A DNA stretch of 62,937 nucleotides from the NCBI GenBank assembly GCA_003477405.1, contig QUDE01000015.1, forward strand, positions 14,365 to 77,301, given 5' to 3'. The notes under the pieces are model-generated. The model searched no databases. It was given only the letters and a program-made list of their open reading frames with translations, and was not told the DNA's origin. Each line of letters starts with the position of its first letter. The first letter of the stretch is position 1. The DNA comes from Ruminococcaceae bacterium AM07-15. Lineage in GTDB: Bacteria; Bacillota; Clostridia; Oscillospirales; Butyricicoccaceae. The position numbers and the translations under genes were made by a program. Below are positions 1 to 7,825 of the stretch, piece after piece.

Positions 1-246
1 TTTTGACACAAGGCCAAAATAACCATCATTCCGGTAGGTGACGCCGCCGCTGGCCCTCGGGGAAAAACTAAGTTTTTCCCCGACCTTTTTCGCGCCCCAG
101 GCGGGGTCCCTGTCGGTCCCAAGCAGATACAACCATCCTTTTCTGCAGAATTCTGCCAGGATTGCACCAAGGCTCTTTCCAGGCGTGGTTCGCCACGCCT
201 GGAGCACCGAGGAATGACAGCGCATACAGCCGGGGAGAGTATGGGT
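1..246. repeat. Intergenic repeat mosaic at the left edge
   Basis: No gene seen. Positions 57-125 hold a module with a GGGGAAAAACT / AGTTTTTCCCC hairpin followed by a segment ending in GCGCCCCAGGCGGGG. Related copies lie near 8564, 18651 and 28404. Positions 179-202 hold the stem CCAGGCGTGG / CCACGCCTGG, one version of the exchangeable stem in the long intergenic module described elsewhere. Confidence 0.75.
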
Positions 247-261
247 GCGGAGACACTCCGC
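247..261. repeat. Triloop palindrome overlapping a stop codon
   Basis: GCGGAGACACTCCGC has 6-bp arms and an ACA loop. It overlaps by one base the TAG stop codon of the minus-strand ArsR-G3E gene. Confidence 0.8.
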
Positions 262-1493
262 TAGTTTTTCAGTTCCATTTTGGCGTCGGTGTGGCTCTGC
301 CAGGCTTCCATGATCTTCTTGATGATCTGGGGCCCGATGCGGGAGATAAACACCAGCTGGCTTTTTTCGTGGGGCTGACAGGGCGCATGGTCAATGCGGT
401 CTCCCACCACATCCACCTGGTTCCAGCCCTCTTCCAGATGGAAAAAGCCCTTGATCCGGTAAGCGTGGGGCAGTACCTCCCGGAGAATGGCATCCAGCGT
501 CTCCTGCTTCATCACCCCGTCAAACCACAGGGAAATGGTCTTGGGCTTTTGTTCCTCGGTGTTGGTGGTCTCTTCGCCTTCGGCCCAGGTGTATTGCAGC
601 AGATCCTCTCCCAGGAAGGACAGGTCCAGGTCCCCTTGGGTGCAGGTACGGATGGGGCACCGGGGGTTGATCTTCCGGATGGCCTCTTTCAGCTCTTCCA
701 TCTTCTCCGGCCCGATGAGATCTACCTTGGTCACCACCGCCAGATGACAGTGCTTCAGCTGCCGCTCCACCGTCTCCATGTCCCGGAGCTGCCGGGGGAA
801 GTTGACGGCGTCAATCAGACAAATGGCCCCCTGGAAATCATAATGATCTCCGCCCAATTCCTTGGCCGCATCCAGAATCTCCTGGTAGTTGGAGGGATCG
901 CCCAGGCCGGAGCTTTCCACAAACAGATAATCCAGATCTTGCTTTGCCATGTCCGCCAGGGCCTGGACAAAGGACAGCTTCAGGCAGGAGCAGAAGATGG
1001 AGCCACGGTTGATCTCCACCATCTCCACATCCCCACGCTGGAGGATCTGGCCGTCGATGCCCAGTTTGCCGAACTCGTTCTGGATGACACCCACCCGGCG
1101 GCCCGTGAGAGCGGTGAGCAGCCGAAGAAGCAGGGTGGTTTTTCCCGAGCCGAGAAAACCGGTGAGCACATACAGCCGGGTCTTTCCACCCATCGGAGGG
1201 GGCAGCACAGGGGCTTTGTCCTCCTTCAAAGCGGCCAGAGCGTCGATCAGCTCCTGGATCACCGGCTGGTTCAGCCGGTAACGGACCCACCGGCCATCCC
1301 GGCGGCTGGTCACCAGCTGCGCATCGCACAGGATCTTCATATGATGGGAAAGAGTGGGCTGGCGCATATCAAAATGCTCCAGAATCTTGCAGGCACACAT
1401 CTCGTTGCCGCGGAGCATGGTGAGAATCTGGCCCCGAACCTCATCGGCTACGGCCCAGAAAACATCTTCCAACTGGGGGAGGGATCTTCCCAT
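261..1493 (-). CDS. ArsR-family HTH regulator fused to a G3E (CobW/COG0523) GTPase
   Basis: 410 aa. Residues 1 to about 95 form an ArsR/SmtB winged helix (helix region QPTLSHHMKIL) with a Cys-x-Cys pair at residues 33 and 35, where ArsR proteins often bind arsenite or soft metals. A complete G3E GTPase follows: Walker A GFLGSGKT at 112-119, Cys-Ser-Cys at 168-170 where the family usually has CxCC, and TKVD as the guanine-recognition motif. G3E proteins are GTP-dependent metal chaperones or metal-stress proteins. I infer a metal-responsive protein that may also repress its own promoter. The ATG at 1493 is preferred over GTG at 1502 because GAGGTGG sits about 7 nt upstream. A strong promoter (1540-1567) drives it alone. 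The fusion is the unusual point; the metal is unknown. Confidence 0.88.
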   Translation of the reverse strand: MGRSLPQLEDVFWAVADEVRGQILTMLRGNEMCACKILEHFDMRQPTLSHHMKILCDAQLVTSRRDGRWVRYRLNQPVIQELIDALAALKEDKAPVLPPPMGGKTRLYVLTGFLGSGKTTLLLRLLTALTGRRVGVIQNEFGKLGIDGQILQRGDVEMVEINRGSIFCSCLKLSFVQALADMAKQDLDYLFVESSGLGDPSNYQEILDAAKELGGDHYDFQGAICLIDAVNFPRQLRDMETVERQLKHCHLAVVTKVDLIGPEKMEELKEAIRKINPRCPIRTCTQGDLDLSFLGEDLLQYTWAEGEETTNTEEQKPKTISLWFDGVMKQETLDAILREVLPHAYRIKGFFHLEEGWNQVDVVGDRIDHAPCQPHEKSQLVFISRIGPQIIKKIMEAWQSHTDAKMELKN

Positions 1494-1512
1494 GGTTTCC
1501 ACCTCGCATTGA

Positions 1513-1525
1513 AAATAATCTATTT
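1513..1525. promoter_or_regulatory. Possible ArsR operator
   Basis: AAATA-ATC-TATTT is a perfect inverted repeat between the -10 box and the start codon of the ArsR-G3E gene. ArsR proteins commonly autorepress at A/T-rich inverted repeats in this position. Assignment rests on position and symmetry only. Confidence 0.35.
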
Positions 1526-1537
1526 AACGATCTGACT

Positions 1538-2347
1538 CTATTGTACCATCTCATTGAAAAATGTCAATGCTTTTTCTTCCTTTTTGGCAGAGGGCGGGGC
1601 GAGCTCGGTGAGAAATTCCCAGAAGCGTTTGGGCATATGGGTCATGCGGCAGCGGGGATTCTCCCGGGCCGGGATGGCCAGGGTGTTGTAAAAGGCCCGC
1701 CACATATTCTGGATTTCCTCTTCCTCGGGGGAGGGGGCGGGCAGTTCCAGGCTGTCCAGGGGCAGAATGCAGGGCCGTTTTTTGGGCTGGTAGAGCAGGA
1801 CCATGCGGTGGGTGATGTCCCAGATGAGAAAGGGCTGGAAGAAATACCGGGTGCAGAAATGGTGGCTGATGAGGGGCAGCACCTGGTTTTTGGGCCGGAT
1901 GCGGGAGACATAGACCCCGGTTTCGCAGCGGGAAAACCGGATGAAGCCGGTGAGCAGATGGGCTTCGTTTTTGGCCTTCTGGATGGCGGAGAGCAGGGTG
2001 CACAAAGGCTCCCGTGTCAGCTGGGCCAGCAGCTGGGGCCCTTCCCGGAAGCCCTGGCGCAGGAATTTCAGCAGCAGATACTCCCGGTGGGGCAGGCAGG
2101 TGAGGAATCCTTCCCGCACAATGTCCACCCCACGGTCGCCCAGGGTGCGCTGGACCCCCCGCAGCACACGCCGGGCCTTCTGGGGGTCTGTTTTCACAAA
2201 GTGGCTTTCAAACAGCAAGGGCTGCTCTTCTTCCTCCTGGGAGAGGAAGAGGGCCGGTTCTTCTTTCAGGTCAAAGGCGTCGAAAACGCCGGTGAGGAAG
2301 CCATAAAAGCTGCCGTCATAATAATAGACTACATCGGACCGAGACAT
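1538..2347 (-). CDS. DUF4130 / TIGR03915-type putative DNA metabolism protein
   Basis: 269 aa. The start MSRSDVVYYYDGSFYGFLTG and overall length match the family of 'probable DNA metabolism' proteins that travel with a radical-SAM partner (TIGR03916). In other genomes the domain also occurs fused to uracil-DNA glycosylase-like proteins, so a role in base repair or processing of modified DNA is inferred from association, not biochemistry. Its start lies inside the end of the radical-SAM gene (19-nt overlap), which implies translational coupling. The LexA-like boxes upstream of the partner would control both genes. Confidence 0.85.
   Translation of the reverse strand: MSRSDVVYYYDGSFYGFLTGVFDAFDLKEEPALFLSQEEEEQPLLFESHFVKTDPQKARRVLRGVQRTLGDRGVDIVREGFLTCLPHREYLLLKFLRQGFREGPQLLAQLTREPLCTLLSAIQKAKNEAHLLTGFIRFSRCETGVYVSRIRPKNQVLPLISHHFCTRYFFQPFLIWDITHRMVLLYQPKKRPCILPLDSLELPAPSPEEEEIQNMWRAFYNTLAIPARENPRCRMTHMPKRFWEFLTELAPPSAKKEEKALTFFNEMVQ
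1540..1567 (-). promoter_or_regulatory. Sigma-A type promoter of the ArsR-G3E gene
   Basis: TTGACA (1562-1567) and TACAAT (1540-1545) on the minus strand, with a 16-bp spacer. The promoter lies over the last codons and stop of the upstream DUF4130 gene, so the two genes are probably separate transcription units. Confidence 0.7.
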
Positions 2348-3630
2348 AACGATTGTTCCTCCTTTGGCAGTTGGGCGGGGGTGTCGAACAAAGAGAGCTG
2401 CTGATAGGGGCTGGGGCCCTCCCGCAGTCTTTGAAGCAGCAGGGCCTGCTCCAGAGGCTCCCGGGCAGTTACCAGGCTTTCCAGGGCTTTGCCCCGGCAG
2501 GTGATAAAGTACCGGGCCCGTTTCAGCACCACCCCCAGCTTTTTCAGGCCCTCAAAGGTGAGGGGACAGTGGCGGCGGGTTTTGACGATGCGCCGGGCCG
2601 AGCGCACCCCGATGCCTGGCACACGCAGCAGCAATTCATAAGGGGCGGTGGTCACTTCTGCGGGGAACTGATCCAGGTGGCGCAAGGCCCAGGTGCATTT
2701 GGGGTCCAGGCGGGGGTCTAAGTTGGGGGCGTCCTCGCCCAGCAGTTCCCCGGCAGTGAAGCCATAGAAGCGGAGCAGCCAGTCGGCCTGGTAGAGCCGG
2801 TGCTCCCGGAGCAGGGGCGGCGGAGTGTTCAGGGCGGGCAGGCGTTCGTCGGCCACCATGGGCAGATAGGCCGAAAAGAACACCCGTTTCAGCTGGTATT
2901 TCTGGTACAGGCTTTGGGTGAGCCGGAGGATCTGCAAATCCGATTCCCCGGTGGCCCCCACCATCATCTGAGTGCTCTGGCCCGCCGGGGCAAAGGCCGG
3001 GGCGTGGCGGTAAATTGTGAGGTCCCGCCGGTTTTCCTGGATGCGCCCGGCGATCTGGCCCATGGGGGCCAGGATGCCCGCCTTGCTTTTTTGGGGGGCC
3101 AGCAGCTGGAGGGAGGCCTGGGAGGGCAGCTCGATGTTGATGCTCATCCGGTCGCACAGAAGGCCCAGGCGGGCAATGAGGCGGCTGTCGCAGCCGGGGA
3201 TGGCTTTGGCATGGATATACCCGGCGAAGCGGTATTCCTGGCGGAGAATGTGGAGGGTTTCGATCATTTGTTCGGCGGTTTCGTCGGGGGAGCCGTGGAC
3301 GGCCGAGCTGAGGAACAGGCCTTCGATGTAATTGCGGCGGTAGAAGTCCATGGTGAGCTGGGCCAGCTCACGGGGGGTGAAGGAGGCCCGGGGAGTGGGG
3401 GCCGACCGGCGATTGACGCAGTAGCGGCAGTCATAGGCGCAGTCGTTACTGAGGAGCACTTTCAGCAGGGAGATGCACCGGCCATCGGCGGAAAAGGAAT
3501 GGCAGATGCCCTGGGCGGCGCAGGAGCCCACTCCGCCGGGGATGTTCCGGCCCTGGGTGCCGCTGGAGGTGCAGGCCACATCGTATTTGGCGGCGTCGGT
3601 GAGGATGCGGAGTTTCTGGAGCCTGTCCAC
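2329..3630 (-). CDS. Putative DNA repair/modification radical SAM protein (TIGR03916-like)
   Basis: 433 aa from GTG at 3630. The radical-SAM cluster CxxxCxxC (CAYDCRYC) is at residues 64-71. A helix-hairpin-helix like stretch near residue 330 (LLRVPGIGVRSARRIVK) suggests DNA contact. The reading frame is open for about 88 codons upstream, but AAGGAGG lies 8 nt before the GTG and the promoter lies inside that upstream stretch, so the short form is correct. The family is known only as a co-occurring partner of the DUF4130 protein that follows. The SOS-like boxes at its promoter support a DNA damage role. The reaction is unknown. Confidence 0.9.
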   Translation of the reverse strand: MDRLQKLRILTDAAKYDVACTSSGTQGRNIPGGVGSCAAQGICHSFSADGRCISLLKVLLSNDCAYDCRYCVNRRSAPTPRASFTPRELAQLTMDFYRRNYIEGLFLSSAVHGSPDETAEQMIETLHILRQEYRFAGYIHAKAIPGCDSRLIARLGLLCDRMSINIELPSQASLQLLAPQKSKAGILAPMGQIAGRIQENRRDLTIYRHAPAFAPAGQSTQMMVGATGESDLQILRLTQSLYQKYQLKRVFFSAYLPMVADERLPALNTPPPLLREHRLYQADWLLRFYGFTAGELLGEDAPNLDPRLDPKCTWALRHLDQFPAEVTTAPYELLLRVPGIGVRSARRIVKTRRHCPLTFEGLKKLGVVLKRARYFITCRGKALESLVTAREPLEQALLLQRLREGPSPYQQLSLFDTPAQLPKEEQSLCLGPM

Positions 3631-3659
3631 AAAACAGACCTCCTTTGTGTGAGAAAGTT

Positions 3660-3673
3660 CGAACAAATGTTTG
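3660..3673. promoter_or_regulatory. Second LexA (SOS) box-like site
   Basis: CGAACAAATGTTTG resembles the Gram-positive SOS box CGAACRNRYGTTYC, weaker than the upstream site. It lies just downstream of the expected transcription start of the radical-SAM gene. Confidence 0.5.
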
Positions 3674-3685
3674 TGCGTTATGGTC

Positions 3686-3714
3686 ATTATAGCATACGAA
3701 CATTCGTTTGGCAA
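3686..3714 (-). promoter_or_regulatory. Promoter of the radical-SAM/DUF4130 operon
   Basis: TTGCCA (3709-3714) and a consensus TATAAT (3686-3691) on the minus strand, with a 17-bp spacer. A LexA-like box occupies the spacer and touches the -35, so LexA binding would block RNA polymerase. Confidence 0.75.
3697..3710. promoter_or_regulatory. LexA (SOS) box in the promoter spacer
   Basis: CGAACATTCGTTTG on the plus strand matches CGAACRNRYGTTYC closely, with the GAAC and GTTT/GTTC half-sites correctly spaced. It lies between the -35 and -10 of the DNA repair radical-SAM operon. lexA itself is not in the window. Confidence 0.65.
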
Positions 3715-4054
3715 CCAGCGTGACGCCGGTGGCGAGCCGCCACTCCCATACTCTCCCCGGCTGTATGCGTTGCTTGGCCCGGTGCTCCGGCCTCGCCGGT
3801 AGGGGCCAACCTGCAATCCTGGCCCAGTGGTCCTGTGTCGGGACGGACATACTTTCTTTGCTTTGCGGCGTTTAACCAGCCCTTTCTGCGGCACTTTGCC
3901 AGGATTGCACCCGGGCCCCTACCGGGTGATGGTTTATCACACCCGGAGCAGAAAGGCGCAGCAACGCATACCCACCGGAGACAGTATGCCAGCGGAGGCA
4001 CTCCGCTGGGCAAATTACACAGTTTTGGCGCTGGTTTTTTTCCTTCTCCCCGCC
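3715..4054. repeat. Intergenic repeat mosaic
   Basis: No gene seen. It contains a GGCGAGCCGCC triloop palindrome near 3731, two partial copies of the long intergenic module, and the stem GGGTGATGGTTTATCACACC near 3926-3945. A GCGGAGGCACTCCGC palindrome near 3991 closes the array. Confidence 0.75.
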
Positions 4055-4084
4055 TTGCAAGAAAGGGAAGGGAGGGTTTATAGT
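4055..4084 (+). promoter_or_regulatory. Likely promoter of the AbgB-like gene
   Basis: TTGCAA (4055-4060), 18-bp spacer and TATAGT (4079-4084), about 43 nt before the start codon. Confidence 0.5.
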
Positions 4085-4126
4085 ATTAAGTATCGAGTGC
4101 AAAAACTTTGCAGGAGGGAAGATACC

Positions 4127-5548
4127 ATGAGCTACACACAAGACCTGAGCCAGCTGATCCAGAACCGGAGTGACGAATTCATCTCCATCAGCGATGACAT
4201 CTGGGGCTTTGCCGAGTCCCGGTTCCAGGAGTTCCGTTCCTTTGAGCGCCAGGCCGCTTACATGGAGCAGGAGGGCTTCCGGGTGAAGAAGGGCATCGCC
4301 GGGGAGGACACCGCCTTTATCGCCGAATACGGCTCCGGCAAACCGGTCATCGCCCTGCTGGGCGAGTACGACGCCCTGTCCGGCCTGAGCCAGAAGGCCG
4401 ACGAGCCTTGCCACTGTCCCTTGCAGGAGGGCGGCGACGGCCACGGCTGCGGCCACAATCTCCTGGGCACGGCCTCCCTGGCGGCTGCTGTGGCCCTGAA
4501 GGAATACATGGCGGAAAAGAATCTGCCCGGCACCATCCGTTATTATGGCTGCCCCGCCGAAGAAAATGCCGGCGGCAAGGCATTCCTGGTGCGGGATGGC
4601 GCCTTTGCCGACTGCGACATCGCCATCACATGGCACCCCGGCTGGATGAACCAGGTGACCCCTTCCGGCTCCCTGGCCAACTTCCGGGTATTCTACACCT
4701 TCCACGGCAAATCGGCCCATGCCGCCGGTGCGCCCCATCTGGGCCGCTCCGCTCTGGACGGCGTGGAGATCATGGATGTGGGCGTCAACTATATGCGGGA
4801 GCATATGATCGACGAGGCCCGCATTCACTACGCCATCATCAACACCGGCGGCACCGCTCCCAATGTGGTGCAGTCCGAGGCCCAGGTGCTCTATGCCATC
4901 CGGGCCCCCAAGGTCACCCAGGTGAAGGAGCTGTTTGAGCGGGTGAGCGATTGCGCCCGTGGCGCGGCCCTCATCACCGGCACCACCGTGGACATCCGCC
5001 AGGTGGCCGCCTATTCCGATTATCACGCAAACGATGTGATCAGCGAAAAACTGGGCGAACATATGAAGGAGCTGCTGCCCATCGGCTACACCGATGAGGA
5101 GCTGGAGTATGCAAAGAAGTTCCAGGAGGTCATCACCGATCTGGACCGCGCAAACCTGAAGGACACCGCCAAGAAGCTATGTGGAAAGGACAGCGGCAAG
5201 GTTCTGGAAAAGCCCCTGTTCGATTTCCTGGCGGAAAAGAACCTGGGCGGCGGCAAAGGCTCCACCGATGTGGGTGATGTGAGCTGGGTGGTGCCCACCG
5301 GCCAGTTCAGCGCCGTTACCTGGTGTGCCGGTACTCCCGGCCATGCCTGGCAGGTGGTGGCTCAGGGTAAGGGCCCCGTGGCCCACAAGGGTATGCTCTT
5401 TGCGGCAAAGGTCATGGCGGCTACGGCCTATGACTTCCTCACAAACCCGGATCTGGTGGAGCAGGCCAAAAAAGCCTGGCTGGAGGATCTGGACGGGGAG
5501 ACCTATCCCAACGCCCTGCCCGCCGACGCCAAACCGGAAATCTGGTAA
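4127..5548 (+). CDS. M20-family amidohydrolase, AbgB-like (p-aminobenzoyl-glutamate utilisation type)
   Basis: 473 aa from ATG at 4127, with AGGAGGGA about 8 nt upstream. The frame is open further upstream, but that stretch is repeat. The protein tracks AbgB along its length: VIALLGEYDALSGLSQ, the metal-site DGHGCGHNLLG near residue 105, PAEENAGG near 143, the TWHP and HLGRSALD motifs, and GSTDVGDVSW near the C-terminus. AbgB is the catalytic half of the enzyme that cleaves p-aminobenzoyl-glutamate, a folate breakdown product. No AbgA or AbgT partner is nearby, so the substrate may be another N-acyl amino acid. The gene is monocistronic and its stop codon is followed at once by a palindrome. 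Confidence 0.88.
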   Translation: MSYTQDLSQLIQNRSDEFISISDDIWGFAESRFQEFRSFERQAAYMEQEGFRVKKGIAGEDTAFIAEYGSGKPVIALLGEYDALSGLSQKADEPCHCPLQEGGDGHGCGHNLLGTASLAAAVALKEYMAEKNLPGTIRYYGCPAEENAGGKAFLVRDGAFADCDIAITWHPGWMNQVTPSGSLANFRVFYTFHGKSAHAAGAPHLGRSALDGVEIMDVGVNYMREHMIDEARIHYAIINTGGTAPNVVQSEAQVLYAIRAPKVTQVKELFERVSDCARGAALITGTTVDIRQVAAYSDYHANDVISEKLGEHMKELLPIGYTDEELEYAKKFQEVITDLDRANLKDTAKKLCGKDSGKVLEKPLFDFLAEKNLGGGKGSTDVGDVSWVVPTGQFSAVTWCAGTPGHAWQVVAQGKGPVAHKGMLFAAKVMAATAYDFLTNPDLVEQAKKAWLEDLDGETYPNALPADAKPEIW

Positions 5549-5676
5549 GCGGAGTGCCTCCGCTGTCGTTCCTGTCTCCGGTGGGGATGCGTTGTCTGCC
5601 TTATTGCTCCGGGTGTGATAAACCATCACCCGGGAAAGGCTGCTTTGCAATCCTTGCAGCGTGCGGTTGACAAAGA

Positions 5677-5712
5677 AAAAAGCTCTCCTGCTGTGCAGGA
5701 GAGCTTTTTTGC
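5677..5712. terminator. Bidirectional intrinsic terminator
   Basis: AAAAGCTCTCCTG / CAGGAGAGCTTTTTT, a GC-rich stem flanked by A and T runs, downstream of the AbgB-like gene. Confidence 0.85.
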
Positions 5713-5792
5713 TGTCTGGTTTTGTTGTGCTGTTGCCTTTGCCGGTTGTGTTCGCCTGGGCAAAGAAAGTTTTGCCAGCGGCGGCTCGCCGC

Positions 5793-5846
5793 AGCCCCCC
5801 TTGTGCAAAGGGGGGACAGCATGGCAAAGCCATGCAGGGGGGATTG
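5793..5846 (+). repeat. Two-hairpin MITE-like element, CATGGC type
   Basis: Hairpin 1 CCCCCCTTGTGCAAAGGGGGG, hairpin 2 CATGGC / GCCATG, then a GGGATTG end. About eight close copies lie in the window (near 11859, 22057, 28235, 37772, 38018, 44154 and 53404). There is no coding content, so it is a non-autonomous element or a spread RNA hairpin. Confidence 0.8.
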
Positions 5847-6001
5847 ACGGCACGCAGCCATATTGTTGATACCGGATTCCGGGTGTGGTTATCGTCGCCG
5901 GGTCAGCCACCAGCCTTCGCTCTGTTGCCCAGCGCGGCAGCGCAGTATGGTCGTCCGGTCACCGGACCGGCAGCACAGTATGCCAGCGGAGGCACTCCGC
6001 C

Positions 6002-6049
6002 AATCCCTCAGTCGGCGTTCGCCGACAGCTCCCTTTGCACAAGGGCGCC
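6002..6049 (-). repeat. Two-hairpin MITE-like element, GTCGGC type
   Basis: Same first hairpin and GGGATTG end as the CATGGC type, but the second stem is GTCGGCGAACGCCGAC. Other copies are near 11734, 37889 and 44272, with a variant at 8656. Confidence 0.8.
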
Positions 6050-6170
6050 TTCTTTGCCTGAGTGAATACAACCGGCTTTCGTTCAACTGCCTAGCGCGGC
6101 AGCGGCGGGGTGGCCCCGCTGCCATCCCTCTCTTTGCCTGAGTGAATACAACCGGCTTTCGTTCAACTGC

Positions 6171-6812
6171 CTAGCGCGGCAGCGCAGTATGGGAGCCCAG
6201 GCACTGGGCCTGGAGGTCATCCAGGAAGCGGCACAGATGGAACCCGTCACAGACGGCGTGGTGCACCTGGGAGGCCAGGGGGATGAACCAGCGGTCTCCT
6301 TGCTGATAGAACTGGCCCAGGGTGAAGATGGGCAGCAGATACTCACCGCCCCGGGGCAGATCCAGGTGGAAGCCCTCAAACCGGGCCCAGGGGATCATGG
6401 ACACATTGAACAGGTTTTCCGGGGGATTGGGCTTGGGGCTGAATTTTCCCGAAGCGGCATAGGCCGCCACATCCCGCTCATAATCGGCCAGGAAGGTGGC
6501 GTAATCCCCCTGGCACAAGGTCCAGATGGAGGAAAAGGTCTCGGTCTCTTTGGAGAAAACGGTGTAGCTGGGTTCCATACGGTCAAAATAGCCCAGCTGG
6601 CCGTTGCGGATGGCGGTGCGGAAGGGGATGTGCCGGTTCACCGTCTGGGTGAGGAGATAGAGCAGGGCCGGATACAGCCGCACCTTTTCCTGGCGCAGAC
6701 GGGTGATGTCCAGGGCGGTGGTCATGCTGTAAAAACAGGGCACAGCGGAAAAATAGTGGTCAAAATATTCCCGCCGGGGCCAGGTCTCTTTGTCAATGGG
6801 AATAAACTCCAT
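6171..6812 (-). CDS. CatA-like (chloramphenicol acetyltransferase family) O-acetyltransferase
   Basis: 213 aa. The catalytic signature HHAVCDGFH is at 184-192 (His185 base, Asp189), and the fold-typical segments FSAVPCFYSMT and FNVSMIPWARFEGFHL are present, so this is a full-length type A CAT-family acyltransferase. The usual substrate is chloramphenicol with acetyl-CoA, but many gut Firmicute members are uncharacterised and resistance is not proven. The last 12 residues, AQCLGSHTALPR, are encoded by an intergenic repeat that replaces the normal tail; dxr ends in the same residues. Start chosen at MEFIPIDKETWPRREYFD, with a promoter about 40 nt upstream. Confidence 0.85.
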   Translation of the reverse strand: MEFIPIDKETWPRREYFDHYFSAVPCFYSMTTALDITRLRQEKVRLYPALLYLLTQTVNRHIPFRTAIRNGQLGYFDRMEPSYTVFSKETETFSSIWTLCQGDYATFLADYERDVAAYAASGKFSPKPNPPENLFNVSMIPWARFEGFHLDLPRGGEYLLPIFTLGQFYQQGDRWFIPLASQVHHAVCDGFHLCRFLDDLQAQCLGSHTALPR

Positions 6813-6847
6813 GGGTTCAAACCTCTCTTTGTGGTGTTTTCTCCGTC

Positions 6848-6876
6848 ACCATACCATAAAATAGTGAATTCGTCAA
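6848..6876 (-). promoter_or_regulatory. Promoter of the CatA-like gene
   Basis: TTGACG (6871-6876), 17-bp spacer, TATGGT (6848-6853) on the minus strand. A CCAGCGTGACGCTGG palindrome lies about 11 bp upstream of the -35. Confidence 0.55.
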
Positions 6877-7043
6877 CCCAGGTCCCGCCAGCGTGACGCT
6901 GGACCCGTTCCTCTCTTTGCCTTTGCCGGTTGTGTTTGCCTGGGCAATCAAACAAAGCATGAGACAAGGGAGAGGAAACATACCTATGGAAGCGGGGGAA
7001 AAAGGGGCGATTGTAAATAAACCAAAAATAACGGGAAAACGGC

Positions 7044-7072
7044 TTTTCAAAATGACGGAAATAGTTTAAAAT
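7044..7072 (+). promoter_or_regulatory. Possible promoter of the pyrH operon
   Basis: TTTTCA (7044-7049), 17-bp spacer and TAAAAT (7067-7072) in a locally A/T-rich stretch that carries no repeat modules. The -35 is weak. Confidence 0.4.
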
Positions 7073-7099
7073 AGAAGAAAATCAAAAGCGGGGGATAGT

Positions 7100-7822
7100 A
7101 TGGAAACACTGAAATACAAACGCGTGCTTCTCAAGGTCAGCGGCGAAGCCCTGGCCGGGAATGCCGAAGGCCATCGGGGTATCAATTTCGATGTGCTGGA
7201 ATCCATCGCCAAAGTGGTGCGGGAGTGCGTCGATATGGGCGTGCAGATCGGCATCGTGGTAGGCGGCGGCAACTTCTGGCGCGGTCTCAAGGACGGCAAG
7301 GACATGGAACGCACCCGGGCCGACCACATGGGTATGCTGGCTACCACCATCAATGCCCTAGCCTTTGCCGATGTGCTGGAAAAGCAGGGCGTCGTGGTGC
7401 GGGTGCAGACCGGCATCGATATGAACAAGATCGCCGAGCCTTATATCCGGCTGAAAGCCATCCGGCATCTGGAAAAGGGAAGAGTGGTCATCTTTGCCTG
7501 CGGCACAGGCAATCCCTTCTTCTCCACCGATACCGCAGCGGCTCTCCGTGCCGCCGAGATCAATGCCGATGCCATTCTGCTGGCCAAGAACATCGACGGC
7601 ATCTATGACTCCGATCCGGCCAAGAATCCGCAGGCCAAGAAGATCGAATCCATCAAGTACACCGATGTGCTGAAAAACCGGCTCCAGGTGATGGACTCCA
7701 CCGCCACATCCCTTTCCATGGACAACAACATCCCGGTGTTGGTTTTTGCCATCAAGGACCCTGAAAATATTCTGAAAGTGTTAAAAGGCGAGCATATTGG
7801 CTCGGTGATAGGGGAGGAATAA
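7100..7822 (+). CDS. pyrH: UMP kinase
   Basis: 240 aa, full length. An amino-acid-kinase fold protein that phosphorylates UMP to UDP for pyrimidine nucleotide supply; bacterial enzymes are hexamers regulated by GTP and UTP. Seen: the N-terminal [12 protein letters not shown] phosphate loop, [12 protein letters not shown] near residue 55, [14 protein letters not shown] near 75 and the C-terminal [14 protein letters not shown] segment. It opens the conserved pyrH-frr-uppS-cdsA-dxr-rseP-ispG-polC block and is only 3 nt from frr. Confidence 0.97.
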   Translation: METLKYKRVLLKVSGEALAGNAEGHRGINFDVLESIAKVVRECVDMGVQIGIVVGGGNFWRGLKDGKDMERTRADHMGMLATTINALAFADVLEKQGVVVRVQTGIDMNKIAEPYIRLKAIRHLEKGRVVIFACGTGNPFFSTDTAAALRAAEINADAILLAKNIDGIYDSDPAKNPQAKKIESIKYTDVLKNRLQVMDSTATSLSMDNNIPVLVFAIKDPENILKVLKGEHIGSVIGEE

Positions 7823-7825
7823 AAA

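Larger units (their letters stand above)
5549..6170. repeat. Intergenic repeat mosaic with a tandem duplication
   Basis: No gene seen in 622 bp. In order: palindrome GCGGAGTGCCTCCGC (5549-5563, no gap after the stop), a long module with a GTGTGATAAACCATCAC stem, a terminator, a GGCGGCTCGCC palindrome, a two-hairpin element (5793-5846), GTCCGGTCACCGGAC (5953-5967), GCGGAGGCACTCCGC (5986-6000) and a second two-hairpin element (6002-6049). A module of about 50 bp then occurs twice (near 6055-6104 and 6135-6184). The first copy is followed by GCGGGGTGGCCCCGC (6105-6119), the second by GCCCAGGCACTGGGC inside the next gene. Confidence 0.8.

Noticed and set aside
162..1535. Long open frame of 457 codons on the plus strand
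   Set aside because: It lies antisense to the ArsR-G3E gene, whose domains and motifs are clear. Long antisense frames are common in GC-rich DNA.
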